DNA of 64,000 nucleotides from Phorcus lineatus (GCA_921293015.1 OV121081.1:76153022-76217021), one strand, 5' to 3'; positions 47,301 to 59,640 are shown, counted from the first letter of the stretch. A program made the numbers and translations. The notes: generated by a model from the sequence alone, not told the origin.

Positions 47301-49836
47301 TAAATACACAGGTTGAATGCAAATTACAAGAAGAGCTTAGATTGAAGGAAACTACTTAAACTGTTTGGCTGGTGGAAGTCAGTTTGCACTTCTCTGCATA
47401 CTGAATGACTTATTTACAACCGTAATGGAATTTCTATGTGTACGATCCTCCAGCACTAAGCAGCACCATGACGCTCTGTTGGAACCTTGTTGAACCTTGA
47501 AATAGTTTTTGCTATTTCAAGGTTTCGATGATTTAAAAGATACTGTCTATAGAATGGTTTTATCTCCTTTACTGAACAAAAAGGCCAACAATTCAAACTC
47601 GAATCGGCGTTGCTGAAAAATTAATGATATTGAAGTGCGCACAAATTTTCGTTGCCCTTCATTTAAAGAGTTAACAATAGGGATACGGAATAATTTTAAC
47701 CACTGTTGTCAATGCACAAATCACTAATACTGCTGAAATCGAAATTTTGTATATCCTCTATGACGAAATTAAAACTGACCCCTGAAATGTTAATAGTCAA
47801 CAGTAAGTAGTGAGAAGAAGCGCTAGTGTATGGACGGTTATTTAAAAGATGTATACATGCATTAAACAGAGTTTTAATGTCGCTGCAAAACAACCGGTCC
47901 CTTAACATTAATATTCAAATTTTTGCTTGTTATGTGACATTGGTTGCTGTCAGAGTCACAATAAATCTGAAGGTTCTCAAGGTCTTTTAATGCATAGAAC
48001 AAAGGAATTAAACAGCAGGAAAGTTAAGTAACCATTTTACATTTAACATTTCTTTACCTATCTTGTAGATAGCGTGCTTATGCAGAGAACGTTGGTCAGA
48101 AATAACTGCAACAAAGACAAAATGTTTCAGTTTTCAAGCGATTTGTTGAATAGTCACGCGTCTATCTGCAGGAACCTTGTTCAATATCAGATTTAGGTTC
48201 TCAGCCGAACAGACTCGAGATCATTGTTTTCAATCTCCTGCCCACATTTAACATCATTTATCTACTTATAAACAGTGGAGCATATAGACTTCGAGGAGAC
48301 CTGATCTTCTTATGGAATTCCTTTACATTCCAAGACAATCATTAAAATACAATCTTAATAAACTAATACCTTAATCTAGATCTACGCTACACTTTAAATT
48401 GATTTAAAGAAAGACACGTAAACAACCAAATGTATTGGGGTAAGTGATTTCTACAAAATCTATCCTTTCATAGAAGTGTTAAAAACTCCCATCGGTTTTG
48501 AAGGGATGATTTTCAAATAGCCTGGTTATCAAGGGGACAGCTAAATCAGGCTCAAGTGCAAACTTTATCCTCATACATCAACCAACTGACCAATTGACTG
48601 TCATCTAGTGCCGGATACTCGATATGTAGCAGTAGGGTACTAGCAGTGTCTGAGACAAACAAGAAGCAAATGGAACTGATATTTAGTCCGGGTGACTAAG
48701 TGCTAATGGAAACTTACGTGTTGACTTACCATCTGTGTACTCGCATATATGTTCTAAATATCTCAGCATAGTCAGGAGAAGGAATAGCCTCATCTATGCT
48801 CAATTAACGTATAATAAAAGAAGCTGACCTTCCTGCTGTAAATGTAGTGTTTGTTTCGTGTACTCCCCTTATTTCGTCTTCATAGTTAATAAAGGTTAAT
48901 TCATGGTATTTAAAATTCTGTCTGGCAAGACTATTATGCATGTTATTGCGAGCCCACATTTCATGAGGTCGTCCAGTTTGTTCCCAATCTTTCACTTAAC
49001 AATATTTGTCTGCACTTTTGTATCAGGCGACTTGTCTCCTAAAGTGTATAAAAGCATTGTTCGTATCGTACCAATGCCATATCTCCGTCTTGTATCCCCA
49101 CTTCAAGGCACAGTCACACAGTGGAACGATTACAAAGAGGATAATATATGAGTATTCATGAAATACTATGTTTATGACATGAATAATATAATAATAATGG
49201 CTAAATAATACTTTTTCCAAAGAGAGAGCAAGGGATAAGCACGGGTGTCGTTAACATAGTATGTCATTATTGTGTTCATTATCGAAGCCGCAAAATAAAA
49301 GATCATAATGAAAATCAACATCCAAGTATAGACGGATTTCCCGTCGTCGGCGCTTTTGGAACGCAATGTCATAGGCAAACCTCGACGTCAAGACAATGTT
49401 ATTGACGTGACGTCACAATGAAAAAGTCATAGCATGAGATAAGGTATAGTATGAAAAATAAGAAATCAATATTAGTATTTTAACCCAATAAATTATATCA
49501 AATTACACGAGAAAAACTAGATTGAAACAGCCGTTTGTTACCATCACACAACGTTTGTCGTTGGCGTGTGACGTCGGCTTCAGACTCTTTTAAGGAAAAT
49601 ATCAGGTATAAATAACTTCTCTCATTTGAAACATTGTAGAGTAAGATACTGATATTCTTACTACTCGTAAAAAGTGTTTTGATTTTTTAGGATGTTAACA
49701 CTCGGATCCTTTACTTCGAGTAAAGATCATAATAGCATAGTCTAAATCAGAATTGTTTGTGACGTTAATGGAAAATTTAAAGTCGCCCAACGGTATCATT
49801 TCAAGCCCTCTATTCAGTTGAATTAATACAGTGTTC
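44333..49836. other. Non-coding; no gene seen
   Basis: About 5.5 kb of AT-rich DNA with short chance frames. It contains a perfect 13-bp hairpin at 47493-47524. No exon or RNA gene that I can support. Confidence 0.45.
47493..47524. other. Perfect 13-bp hairpin with 6-base loop
   Basis: AACCTTGAAATAG, loop TTTTTG, CTATTTCAAGGTT. It stands alone with no gene beside it; function unknown. Confidence 0.6.
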
Positions 49837-49838
49837 TA

Positions 49839-51394
49839 AACTGAGTAGCAAAAGAAACTATAGGTCCACTTCAATCTTGAATAAAAGACAGAATATTGCA
49901 AGTATGTGAACTAATTTTTGTGTGAGTTATTTGTTAACCAAAGCCCTTTCAAACAGTGTACATTTTATGCTCCTGACTATAGCGGTTTTAAAATTATAAC
50001 GCACCAAAAATGTGTGGGGTAAAAAATTTGACACTTTCCCACAGTGAGAAACATAACAACAACATAAACATGTCATCATTTGTTAAAGTCAGTGATAAAT
50101 TAATAAATCAATATCTCATGTGACCTCCTGCAGCATTAATGCATGCTTGTACACGTCGTCTCATGGAAGTTGTCAGACGTCGGAGGACGTTAGCAGGGAT
50201 ACGACGCCATTCTTCCATCAAGGCCTGTTGGAGTTCCTGTATGTTTTGTGGAGGTTGTTGGCGTAGTCGCAGTCGTTGGCCAAACTCGTCCCATAAATGT
50301 TCAATTGGATTTAAATCGGGGGAACATGCTGGCCAAGGGAGCACACGGACGTATCATTGGTTAAGAAAATCCTGGGTTGCTTTTGCAGTATGGGGCCGTG
50401 CATTGTCGTGCTGAAAAAGGGTTCCTTGAGGTTGGTTGTTAAGAAATGGTACCACAACCGGCTCTAAAACCTGTCTGCGATATTCAGCTGCATTTAAATT
50501 TCCACGGATTATCACCAAGTCATATTTGTCACCACCGCAAATGCCTCCCCACACCATTAAGCTTGGTCCGTTGTAGGGATGAACATGACGAATGCAAACT
50601 GGGGCGAACCGTTCGCCTTGTGGTCTGTAAACCCGTTCTCTCCCATCGCTGTGAAACATGCAGAATCTGCTCTCGTCACTAAACAACACTCGTTGCCACT
50701 TTCTGACTTGCCAACGAAGAACACGTCGTGCCCAGACCAATCTGTTCTGCCGATGCCTCGGGGTCAAGGCCATTCCACGGAGTGGACACCGGGCTCTGAT
50801 TCCTGCAGAACGTAATCTTCTAAGCACTGTCCATCTGCTGATGGGTCGACCCAAAGCTGTTGCCGCCGTTGACGTCGCCGTTTTAAACCGGTTATGCAGA
50901 TGGATATTCCGGATGTAGCGGTCCTCCCGTTGGCTCGTGACAGGTGGCCTCCCACTTCTCGGTTTGTCCTGGGTTCCACCAGTTGTGTTATATCGTTGAA
51001 ACAAGTTTGCAATGGTCAGGGGGGTGCAACCAAACGTTCTTGCAATTTGGGCCTGCGTAGCGCCCATATTTGCCATTCCAATGACCCTCTATCTCAGCTC
51101 CTGGGTGAGTCTCGGCATAACTTTTATGTGTTTCTGATAGCTGATTTCAAAACGTCTCAGATGGTGTCTTTTATACTCAATTTCTGCACGTGTATTTCCG
51201 TGCACCACGAGAAAACATGCTTTACCATTTTCATGACGTGGTAACGTTACCATGGCGTAGACTGCGTTTTGGCTATATGTTTACTACTTTCTATGTTCGG
51301 GCACATACTGCACTTACGAAGATTTTCCTTTTAGTATTAACGTAACTTGAAAATTTCAAAAATAAAAACATATAGTTTCTTTTGCAACTCAGTT
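49839..51394 (-). mobile_element. Tc1-family DNA transposon, complete
   Basis: 1556 bp. Inverted repeats of 24 bp at 49839-49862 (AACTGAGTAGCAAAAG...) and 51371-51394 match at 23 positions. TA dinucleotides flank both ends (49837-49838 and 51395-51396), the target duplication of Tc1/mariner elements. Inside is one transposase gene on the minus strand with two nonsense codons, so this copy cannot move by itself unless another copy supplies the enzyme. Confidence 0.94.
50108..51118 (-). pseudogene. Tc1 transposase (DD34E), two nonsense codons
   Basis: The frame runs from ATG at 51116-51118 to the stop at 50108 without a frameshift, about 336 codons, the usual length for Tc1 transposases. The N-terminal half holds paired helix-turn-helix regions for inverted-repeat binding (GATQAQIARTFGCTPLTIANL, split as GATQAQIARTF/GCTPLTIANL) and the GRPP linker. 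The catalytic residues are the Asp of LFSDESRF, the Asp of QHDNARPHT and the Glu of LNPIEHLWDE, with 34 residues between the last two. TAG at 51089-51091 (codon 10) and TGA at 50354-50356 (inside the 34-residue gap) interrupt it. It cuts and pastes the element at TA sites when intact. Confidence 0.93.
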
Positions 51395-51396
51395 TA

Positions 51397-53487
51397 TATA
51401 TAATAATAAGTGTATGCAGTCTGCACTCAGTATATTACACTTACGTGCATAGAAGTTTAAAAATGTTTTATCAAAACTGTTTAAACAGTCACTCTAAAAT
51501 GTCGCAGATACCGTAAAACGTGACCGAGTCCAAGGCAGATTTAACTATCTCATCATAACATCCAAATATATATAGCCTTTATCTCAACGTGCATGGGTTT
51601 ACAGCCCTCGTGGCTCTGCCAAAAGTGTACTGGTTACAACCATGTATGAATGTTACGAATTACCAATTCAACTTTTAGTATATCATTCAAAGCTTTAAAT
51701 ATTTAAAAGAAACACTGTTCTTCAACCCAGAGCTGTTCTTAGCCGTTTCTACGATATCAATGCAATCAGTTATATTATCAGGTTTATAGAACATTATTTT
51801 GAAAGCGTGAAAATTTTGAATTACATGCTACGTCAATGATTTTTAAGAATATAATCTATGTTGAGTTCCTGAATGAATCATGATTTTGTACAATATTTTG
51901 TTCAGTTAATAGTAGCTACATATTTTGTTGTTGTTTTTTGTTTTACATATTTTGTGTATTCATTGCGTTTTTTAATGTGGTTTTGTTTTTTTCATTGTGA
52001 TTTTATGTGAAGTTAGTACAACGTCGTCCTAGAGTTGTTGAAGTCAAATGTACAAAGCTTTATCAGTGATGTCATCTGTTCAAGAGATGTAACTGTGTTG
52101 ATGAAAAGAATTATTTTAAAGCTAGTACTTTTCCTACAGGGACTACCGGTCAATTAGATAAATGTAATTTTGAAATTAAGCTATAGCACCCGGAGTTTAC
52201 TGTGTTTGAAAGGTGATATGAAAAATATCAATGTAAATAAGACGTGATGTCAGTTTCTGCACACATTTACATGTAAGGCTGCGTTTAGATTAACATGGAA
52301 AACACGTAGTTGTGAGACATATTTATCATATTTGTCAGGTTCATTTAAAAGTCAAAGAATGTCACGAAGTGTCTCTTTAACAAAGTGTCACACGTATGTT
52401 ATTATACATTTAGTGATATTGCTACATATTGCTGTGTAAGCGTTCTATCGTGTTGTTGCATATTAATGATCTGTTCATGTGCTACATGATTTTAATTGTA
52501 GTCATATTGGTCTCAGCAGGATATTATATTGATATTATCTTGCGTGATTCAGAGAGCTTAACCTTGCGCCAACAGTTGCCAGTTTTCAAAGATACAGACA
52601 GTCTGTGCTTGCATTTACCAGTAAAATCTAAGAGTTTGTTGACATGAAACAGTTAATTGTCTTGGGGCATTGTACTCATACCCTTGGATTTTTGGGACAT
52701 GTTTTGTTTCCTGATATTTCACAACATTTAAATTTAATGTTTTATTCTGTAAGAATCCTCTTATCAACCTTTTGAAATGTTGTTTAATGATATTATTTTC
52801 ACTGTGTACATATATTTGATATTTTTTCCTGAAAGCAATTACTGACGCATTATTTATTTACAAGTCTTAAAAGCTCACATGGAAACAATATTTTTGTTAA
52901 ATTTAGCTTTTGAATTAAAGATATGTTACTGAACCTTGAAATTTGCAAGAAAAAAATGTCTTATCTTAAGTTAATGAGATAAAGACGTTTGAATATTCCT
53001 CCCTAACTTTGTTTTTGAAATGATCCTGTGGACATGAAATAATGTTGACTAGAGCAGATGATGGTCGTGATCAGATCTCCCGTGTGGCAATCACAGTCTA
53101 AGAGACTGTTGTGCAAGAAAATCGTTTGAATGAAGAGTTGTTTAATGTTTGTGAAAAGTATGTTTTTTCGGCCTTTACCTTTAAAAAGCATAAAAAAAAA
53201 ATTTGGAATCATATTTTGGTTGGATTAAGATATGTAAATGCTAAACACAAACTGTACATGTCTCCCTTTGTTTAAGTAATAAACAATTGTTGCTAGAAGT
53301 AATTAACCAGCTTTAACACATCATAATCTGATTTTTGAGTTTCAGGAAACCGAAATAGGAATGACTTAATCAGTAATTGCGGCCATGATGGCAATCATAC
53401 GTTATGTTGTTTAGAGAGAATTAACTGAAGTTTACTTTGTTTTCATTATGATACAATTTATTACTAGTTGTCAAATATAAACGTTCA
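51397..53487. other. Non-coding; no gene seen
   Basis: AT-rich, including T-rich runs near 51920-52010. No supported feature. Confidence 0.45.
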
Positions 53488-53556
53488 CGTGAGTGAGTAA
53501 GTTGTTGTTTAACGCCGCTTAGGCAATATCACAGCCATTAGCGGCGTTAAACATTC
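53488..53556 (+). repeat. Short gastropod-type repeat fragment with inverted arms
   Basis: GTGAGTGAGTAAGTTG, then GTTTAACGCCGCTTAGGC and, 12 bases on, TTAGCGGCGTTAAAC. The two arms (about 53508-53521 and 53538-53552) are reverse complements. The same TTTAACGCCGCTTT string ends the SINE body at 15131-15448, so the fragment may share a 3' tail with that family. Confidence 0.6.
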
Positions 53557-53923
53557 ACGTAACTCAACACCTGATTGAGGTGTAGAGGGCTGTGTCTCCA
53601 TAACCTTAAAGGCCGGCATCCGCCACTATACACGGTGTTGGCGTGGCCAAGTTGACCTGAAAAAACTACACCTTGAAGGGAAAAATTTAGGGTACCTATG
53701 TTCAAAGTGGAATAAATCAAAATCGTCTAACCGGAAAGTTATCATATTTACACAATATATCCTTGACAATTCAAAGAAGGGGAATTCCTAAACATGTTTG
53801 ATCCAAACTAAAAACTAATAGAGTACTTTGACTGCATTTACTTCATTATTGTTTCCAAATTTGAATTAACTCAGTAACTGTCACGTGACTAGATTCTTAT
53901 CACTACCATACCAAACAAGTCTG
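53557..53923. other. Non-coding; no gene seen
   Basis: Short intergenic stretch without a recognised feature. Confidence 0.4.
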
Positions 53924-54514
53924 CTACCGGGAATTCTCGTATTTAAGCCCAGGGCTTAATTTCGAATTTTGCCCATGTGAGCGTTGAAACATTTCAACTG
54001 ATATTACGCCCTGGGCTTAAATTCGAAAAGATGTAAACGACAAAAAACATGGTTCTTTTATACTTTTTAATGGAACGAATTGAATTAAATCAAATTGATA
54101 AACAAGAATGGTTGTAAAACACAATTGTGATTCCCCGTCACGTATAACTGCGAATGAAAAAGCTACATAATTTGATTTGCTAAATCAGAATATACCGGAC
54201 GATGACGTTTTTACACTCGACAGCCACTGAGTATTGATCAGAGGCATCTTATTTATAGCTTAGAACGTTTACCTGCGATGGGAGACCAGTGGGTTTTGAA
54301 AATATAAAACCCTCTTACGGCACTGACAGTGTTGTAATCACCGATTCGACGCGATACCGTCAAAGTAAGTACCCTTGGTTTGAAATTTTGAAAGGGAGAC
54401 CACTCTATGAATAATTTCAAATTTAAGCCCATGGGCTTAAATTCGAAATTTAAACTCGTTATTAAGCCCGTGGGCTTAATAACGGCAGGGCTTAAATACG
54501 AGAATTCCCGGTAG
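53924..54514. mobile_element. Palindrome-rich inverted-repeat element (MITE-like)
   Basis: 591 bp bounded by CTACCGGGAATTCTCGTATT at the left and its reverse complement at the right, with the match continuing into TTAAGCCC. Inside, palindromes of the form TTAAGCCCNNGGGCTTAA recur near 53946, 54420 and 54460, and a half copy near 54008. There is no transposase. No convincing target duplication was found, so the superfamily is open. Confidence 0.78.
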
Positions 54515-55494
54515 TGGAGGAAAAGATCCATTCAGAGTGTCAGATTTCACTGCCTTCCCAGCCTGACTGGGAAATTAAAACCTCCCATCATCCCATATGT
54601 CCCCCAAATATTTAGCTATGGTTGTGGGGATAAGCTATAGAGACTTATGAGTAAGGTTATGAAAAGATTATTGTGACAGGAAATGAATTTAGATAATTTT
54701 GTATAACTTTTGTCAACAATAGTGAAATATTCACTTCAAATACATTCAAACATTGTAAAAGACTATGATTGTTTTGAAATTTTTTTTACCACAATAAAAT
54801 AAGTACAGTTGCTTGTAAGGCCTTTTAGTTAATTAAAGATCTCATTAAATTAGCGTTGGTCATCTCATTAAATATATAAAACTTAATATACTGATGATGA
54901 TATCAGCTTATCACACAAAATCAAACTTCATGTTTTATAACTTATGGGGTTTTTCCTGATTATTATGCACTGAATCTGAATAGACTACTACCAGCCACAA
55001 GTTGTAGTAAAGTTTTGTGCCCTTTGACCCTGCTGAGCTCTCCAAGGCACCAAAAAAACCGTTACTGCCCTGTCACTCAAACACTGATTATATCTTCTGT
55101 TTATGGAATCAACAAATCACAGTAAAATTTGACAAAGATAAGAAACCCATGGGTTTTTTGGAGGTTTGGATCCCGGCCTTTAATCATCAATATCATTGAT
55201 GTTCCCAGCAGGTACAGACATGCTGAACAGGTCTAAGGGTAGAGTCAAGGCAAATATGTATTTCAGTCGTGGCAGCTGAATGTTGAGTATGATAGCGTCA
55301 CACACAGCAGAGAGATCAACTATGATCAGGAACACGCCTTCCTCTAACCATTGACGTGAGGATGTCATCCTCTATATGTACGAGCTCAGTTTCGGTGGAG
55401 AGGCCCTCAATAACAACTGATTTTTCAATGGAGTATTTGCGCTCTAAGGAAGCTGGTACAAGAATTCTAAATGACGTCATAATATTGTTTTTAT
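54515..55494. other. Non-coding; no gene seen
   Basis: AT-rich. Short frames at 55017-55199 and 55180-55368 have no recognisable domain. Confidence 0.45.
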
Positions 55495-55569
55495 GGTGTC
55501 ATAAGACAGACAGACAGACAGACAATTTATTCAGTCTGTCTGTCTGTCTGTCTGTCTGGTGTCATAAGA
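55495..55569. repeat. (GACA)n/(TGTC)n inverted microsatellite hairpin
   Basis: Five GACA units (55504-55524) and about six TGTC units (55534-55557) face each other across ATTTATTCA, able to form a 20-bp stem. The 12-base direct repeat GGTGTCATAAGA lies on both sides (55495-55506 and 55558-55569). Confidence 0.9.
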
Positions 55570-55757
55570 GTGGCGATAAACGTTATCACCATTCAGGAGA
55601 GTTATGATAAAGGTAATAACCAATGTAGGCAAATAGAGGATTTATATCAGTCATTTAATTAACTGTGAGATGAACACATACTCGGTCCTAATGACGCTTT
55701 TTATTGCAAGTGTAGTGATAGAAACGTTGTGTTATAATGAACGCAGTAAGGTGGTAA
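55570..55757. other. Short non-coding spacer before the fold-back element
   Basis: No feature seen. It ends in the GTAA that also follows the element's right end. Confidence 0.4.
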
Positions 55758-55782
55758 TGTTCCGTGCAATCTGAGAATGATC

Positions 55783-55877
55783 ACAATCTGCAGATTGTTC
55801 GCTCACAATCTGCAGATTGTTCGAACAATCTAGGAATTTTTTTCATTCCTAGATTGTTTAAACAATCTGCAGATTGT
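55783..55877. repeat. Left subterminal palindrome cluster
   Basis: ACAATCTGCAGATTGT, a perfect 16-bp palindrome, occurs at 55783-55798, 55805-55820 and 55862-55877. Between them a hairpin has arms AACAATCTAGGAAT (55824-55837) and ATTCCTAGATTGTT (55845-55858). Probably protein-binding sites for element ends; this is inference. Confidence 0.85.
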
Positions 55878-56023
55878 GAAACCTGAACAATCTGGGAATG
55901 ATCACAATCTGGGAATTTGCATGTTTGTAGTACATCTTGCATCATAAAATGAGAATTGTTTAGTTTATTTAGGTTTTTATTTGTGTATGCATCCAAATGA
56001 TGGAGAATAGTTGTCAAGTCATA

Positions 56024-57930
56024 GATTGTGACAGGTTCATGGCTCGCCCATATATCAAACTGACGGAGTACAGAGATCGATTCCTAGATTGTGAAGGGCT
56101 CACAGATCGTCATTATATAAAACTGAGAGGGTATAGGGGTCAATTCTCAGATTGTGAAGGGCTCATATCTCGCCTATATGTCAAACTGAGGGAGTATAGG
56201 GGTCGATTCCTAGATTGTGAAGGGCTCATATCTCGCCTATATGTCAAACTGAGGGAGTATAGGAATCGATTCTCAGATTGTGAAGGCTCATAGCTCATCT
56301 TTATTTAAACTAAGAGGGTATAGCAGTCGATTCTCAGATTGTGAAGGGCTAAGATATCGTCATTATGTGAAACTGAGGGAGTATAGGGGCCGATTCCTAG
56401 ATTGTGAAGGGCTCACAGCGCGTCTATATGTCAAACTGAGGGAGTATAGGGATCTATTCTCAGATTGTGAAGGGCTCACAGCTCGCTTTTATGTCAAAAA
56501 GAGGGAGTATAGCGGACGATTTCTAGATTGTGGAGGGCTCAGATATCGTCATTATATGAAACTAAGGGAATATAGGGGCCGATTCCTAGATTGTGAAGGG
56601 CTCACCGCTCGCCTTTAACTCAAACTGACGGAGTATAAGGGTCGATTCTCAGATTGTGAAGGCTCATAGCTGACCTTTATTTAAACTGAGAGGGTATAGC
56701 AGTCGATTCTCAGATTGTGATGGGCTCAGATATCGTCATTATGTGAAACTGAGGGAATATAGGGGCCGATTCCAAGATTGTGAAGGGCTCACAGCGCGCC
56801 TATATGTCAAACTGAGGGAGTATAGGGATCTATTCTCAGATTGTGAAGGCTTATAGCTCACCCTTATTTAAACTGAGAGGGTATAGCAGTCGAATCTCAG
56901 ATTGTGTAGGCTCATAGCCCGCCTATAAATCAAACTGACGGAGTATAAGGGTCGATTCTCAGATTGTGAAGGGCTCACAGCTCGCTTTTATGTCAAACTG
57001 AGGGAGTATAGGGGCTTATTCCAAGATTGTGAAGGGCTCAGATATCGTCATTATGTGAAACTGAGGGAGTATAGGGGTATATTCTCAGATTGTGAAGGGC
57101 TCAGATATCGTCATTATGTGAAACTGAGGGAGTATAGGAGTCGATTCATAGATTGTGATGGGCTAAGATATCGTCATTATGTGAAACTGAGGGAGAATAG
57201 GGGCCGATTCCTAGATTGTGAAGGGCTCACTGCGCGTCTATATGTCAAACTGAGAGAGTATAGGGATCTATTCTCAGATTGTGAAGGGCTCACAGCTCGC
57301 TTTTATGTCAAACAGAGGGAGTATGGGGACGATTCCTAGATTGTGAAGGGCTCAGATATCGTCATTTTATGAAACTAAGGGAATATAGGGTCCGATTCCT
57401 AGATTGTGACGGGATCACCGCTCGCCTTTAACTCAAACTGACGGAGTATACGGGTCAATTCTCAGATTGTGAAGGCTCATAGCTGACCTTTATTTAAACT
57501 GAGAGGGTATAGCAGTCGATTCTCAGATTGTGATGGGCTCAGATAACGTCATTATGTGAAACTGAGGGATTATAGGGGCCGATTCCTAGATTGTGAAGGG
57601 CTCACAGCGCGTCTATATGTCAAACTGAGGGAGTATAAGGATTTATTCTCAGATTGTGAAGGGCTCACAGCTCGCTTTTATGTCAAACAGAGGGAGTATA
57701 GTGGCCGATTCCTAGATTGTGAAGGGCTCACAGCTCGCCTATATGTCAAAATGACGGAGTAAATGGGTCTATTCTCAGATTGTGAAGGTCTCATAGCGCG
57801 TCTGTATGTCAAACTGAGGGAGTATAGGGGTTTATTCTTAGATTGTGAAGGGCTCAGATATCGTCATTATGTGAAACTGAGGGAGTATAGGGGTCAATTC
57901 CTAGATTGTGAAGGACATTGCGCTTGTCTT
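56024..57930 (+). repeat. 63-bp tandem array, left arm, 31 units
   Basis: I count 31 AGATTGTG-type cores, most 63 bp apart and a few 61-62. Each unit has TTCCTAGATTGTGAAGGGCT or TTCTCAGATTGTGAAGGGCT, then a variable stretch, then AAACTGAGGGAGTATAGGGG. Blocks of about six units (about 376 bp) recur: the AGATATCGTCATTATGTGAA variant followed by CCTAG, CTCAG and so on reappears near 56351, 56728, 57167 and 57541. Because 63 = 3 x 21, several open frames with a 21-residue repeat (LREYRGRFLDCEGL...) arise; stops and 61-bp units break them. Not a gene. Confidence 0.93.
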
Positions 57931-59640
57931 TGTGTTTTATTTAGCTAGGAGAGGGTTCAATTCACATATTGTGAATATGTGGAGGTAGAAAACTAAATTT
58001 GTATATCGATTCTGCGATTTTAGATTTTCACTAATCATAGTTTGCGGTAACCCGTATAACACTGTTTGGAGGGTGTTACTATTTATGTAGAAGTAAGAAT
58101 TATTTCTTATATGTGTAAAAGGTTTGCATATGGAAATCAATAAATAACAATTCACTATGAAAGTAAACATATTATCTGAAAAGTTAATTACACTGAAATT
58201 TAATTCTTATTTCTCGCTTATTTGAGTTACTTAAGTTAGGTTAATTGAGCATAATTACTATCTGTATCGACACAAAACACTAATCTCCTTTGGTATGAAT
58301 TACTTGCATAGACACTTACACTTACAAAGTACAATGAAGGAAATAGTCTCGTGATGCTAAAAAGAGTTTTAAACATCAAAGACAACAATCTCTGATTCAT
58401 ATATTTATTGTTCATTATGGAAACTTGATAACTGTTACCTTTTTCCCTCATTTCTTCCTGGATCGTGAGATTGAAAGTTTTTATACGAAAGATGCATAAA
58501 TCGGAAAGTTACTTAATCTTTTGAGTTTGTATATGAACAGTTTTTAAATATATGAATTTATAAAATTTATAATACTCGAACAGTTAGGATTTTGTGTTGT
58601 CGTGAATAATTAGACCAGATGTCTAGCTGGGTCTGCTTATCAAAGCATCGTGTCACTGTGTCGCGTCTCTACTCAGACTTGCGCGTAAATTCGCGTACAA
58701 TCACATTGACTTCCTCTCTGTAATTTAATGTTTATCTATCGCACGATATCATGTGGGCAAATACTTATGCAATAATGAATTGACTGGAGTAAAATGTTTA
58801 AGTGCTCTTCGGTCACACTATGGTCAACATTTTGACACATGTTTTTCTGTAACGTTTTTAATAGTTTCCGTTATATCGGTTTGTGAATTTTACAAAGAAA
58901 TGATTTATTTATTATCTGTTCATGATTCAATATTTTAAGAATATTTTATTTGGAGTGGATTATTTACTACGCTGCAAGAAGAGTCATATAATGGCATCGT
59001 CTCTACTCCGTGCTGCGACCATAGTGACGGGAGTGGCAAACAACTAATTTCTTCTGTGTGATTTAAACAGTATTTAATTTCCATGAAACATGTAAGACAC
59101 AACATTCAGAATACATATATTCAAAAAGGAAAAAGGATTAGCAAACAGGCAGCAAATGCCTATATAAATGCTTCTCCTGAAACAAACATGAAACGATTAA
59201 GATATCAAGTACATTGGTGAAAATATATATTTGCAATTATTCTTATTAAAATCAAATTCATATTAAGCATTCTCTACCTTTGCATTTGGTACAGATGTAA
59301 TTAAAGAGCTATAAAAATCGGTTGGTATCATTTATGAAATGATACACAGATATTATTAGGGATTCGTTAGCACACTGTGACAAGGATTTATCGCCGCTCA
59401 AGGTAGATTTTAATGTTATATCGTTTTTTAAAAAGTACTGATTTGATCGGAATCTATCATATAGTGGGCATTTAAAGAAGTAATGAAAAGGATCCTCCCG
59501 AATGTTTCCACAAGAACAGGCGGGATTTACTAACAACAATAAGTGGACTTGCTTTGCGTAGTATATTTTCAATATGATGCTGCCATTTTCCATCTTCATT
59601 TTCCATTTTCATCTGTGTAAACATGCTTCTATACCCCCGT
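57931..59640. other. Core of the fold-back element; no transposase seen
   Basis: 1.7 kb of unique AT-rich sequence between the arms. The only recognisable content is a LINE C-terminal scrap at 59309-59599. Confidence 0.6.
59309..59599 (-). pseudogene. LINE C-terminal fragment
   Basis: 96 residues with LLVNPACSCGN...EDPFHYFFKCPLYDRFR, the Cys/His motif found at the C-terminus of many LINE reverse transcriptases. Upstream sequence of the enzyme is absent. It differs from the LINE at 36390-38793, so it stems from another family. It lies inside the core of the fold-back element, either captured or inserted. Confidence 0.75.

Noticed and set aside
50139-51244. Plus-strand frames across the transposon
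   Set aside because: Antisense shadows of the minus-strand Tc1 transposase, which carries all catalytic motifs.
56280-57948. Protein-coding gene with 21-residue DCEGL repeats
   Set aside because: The open frames follow from a 63-bp period. In-frame stops, 61-62 bp units and the inverted copy at 59641-60950 break them, and no start or splice context is shared.
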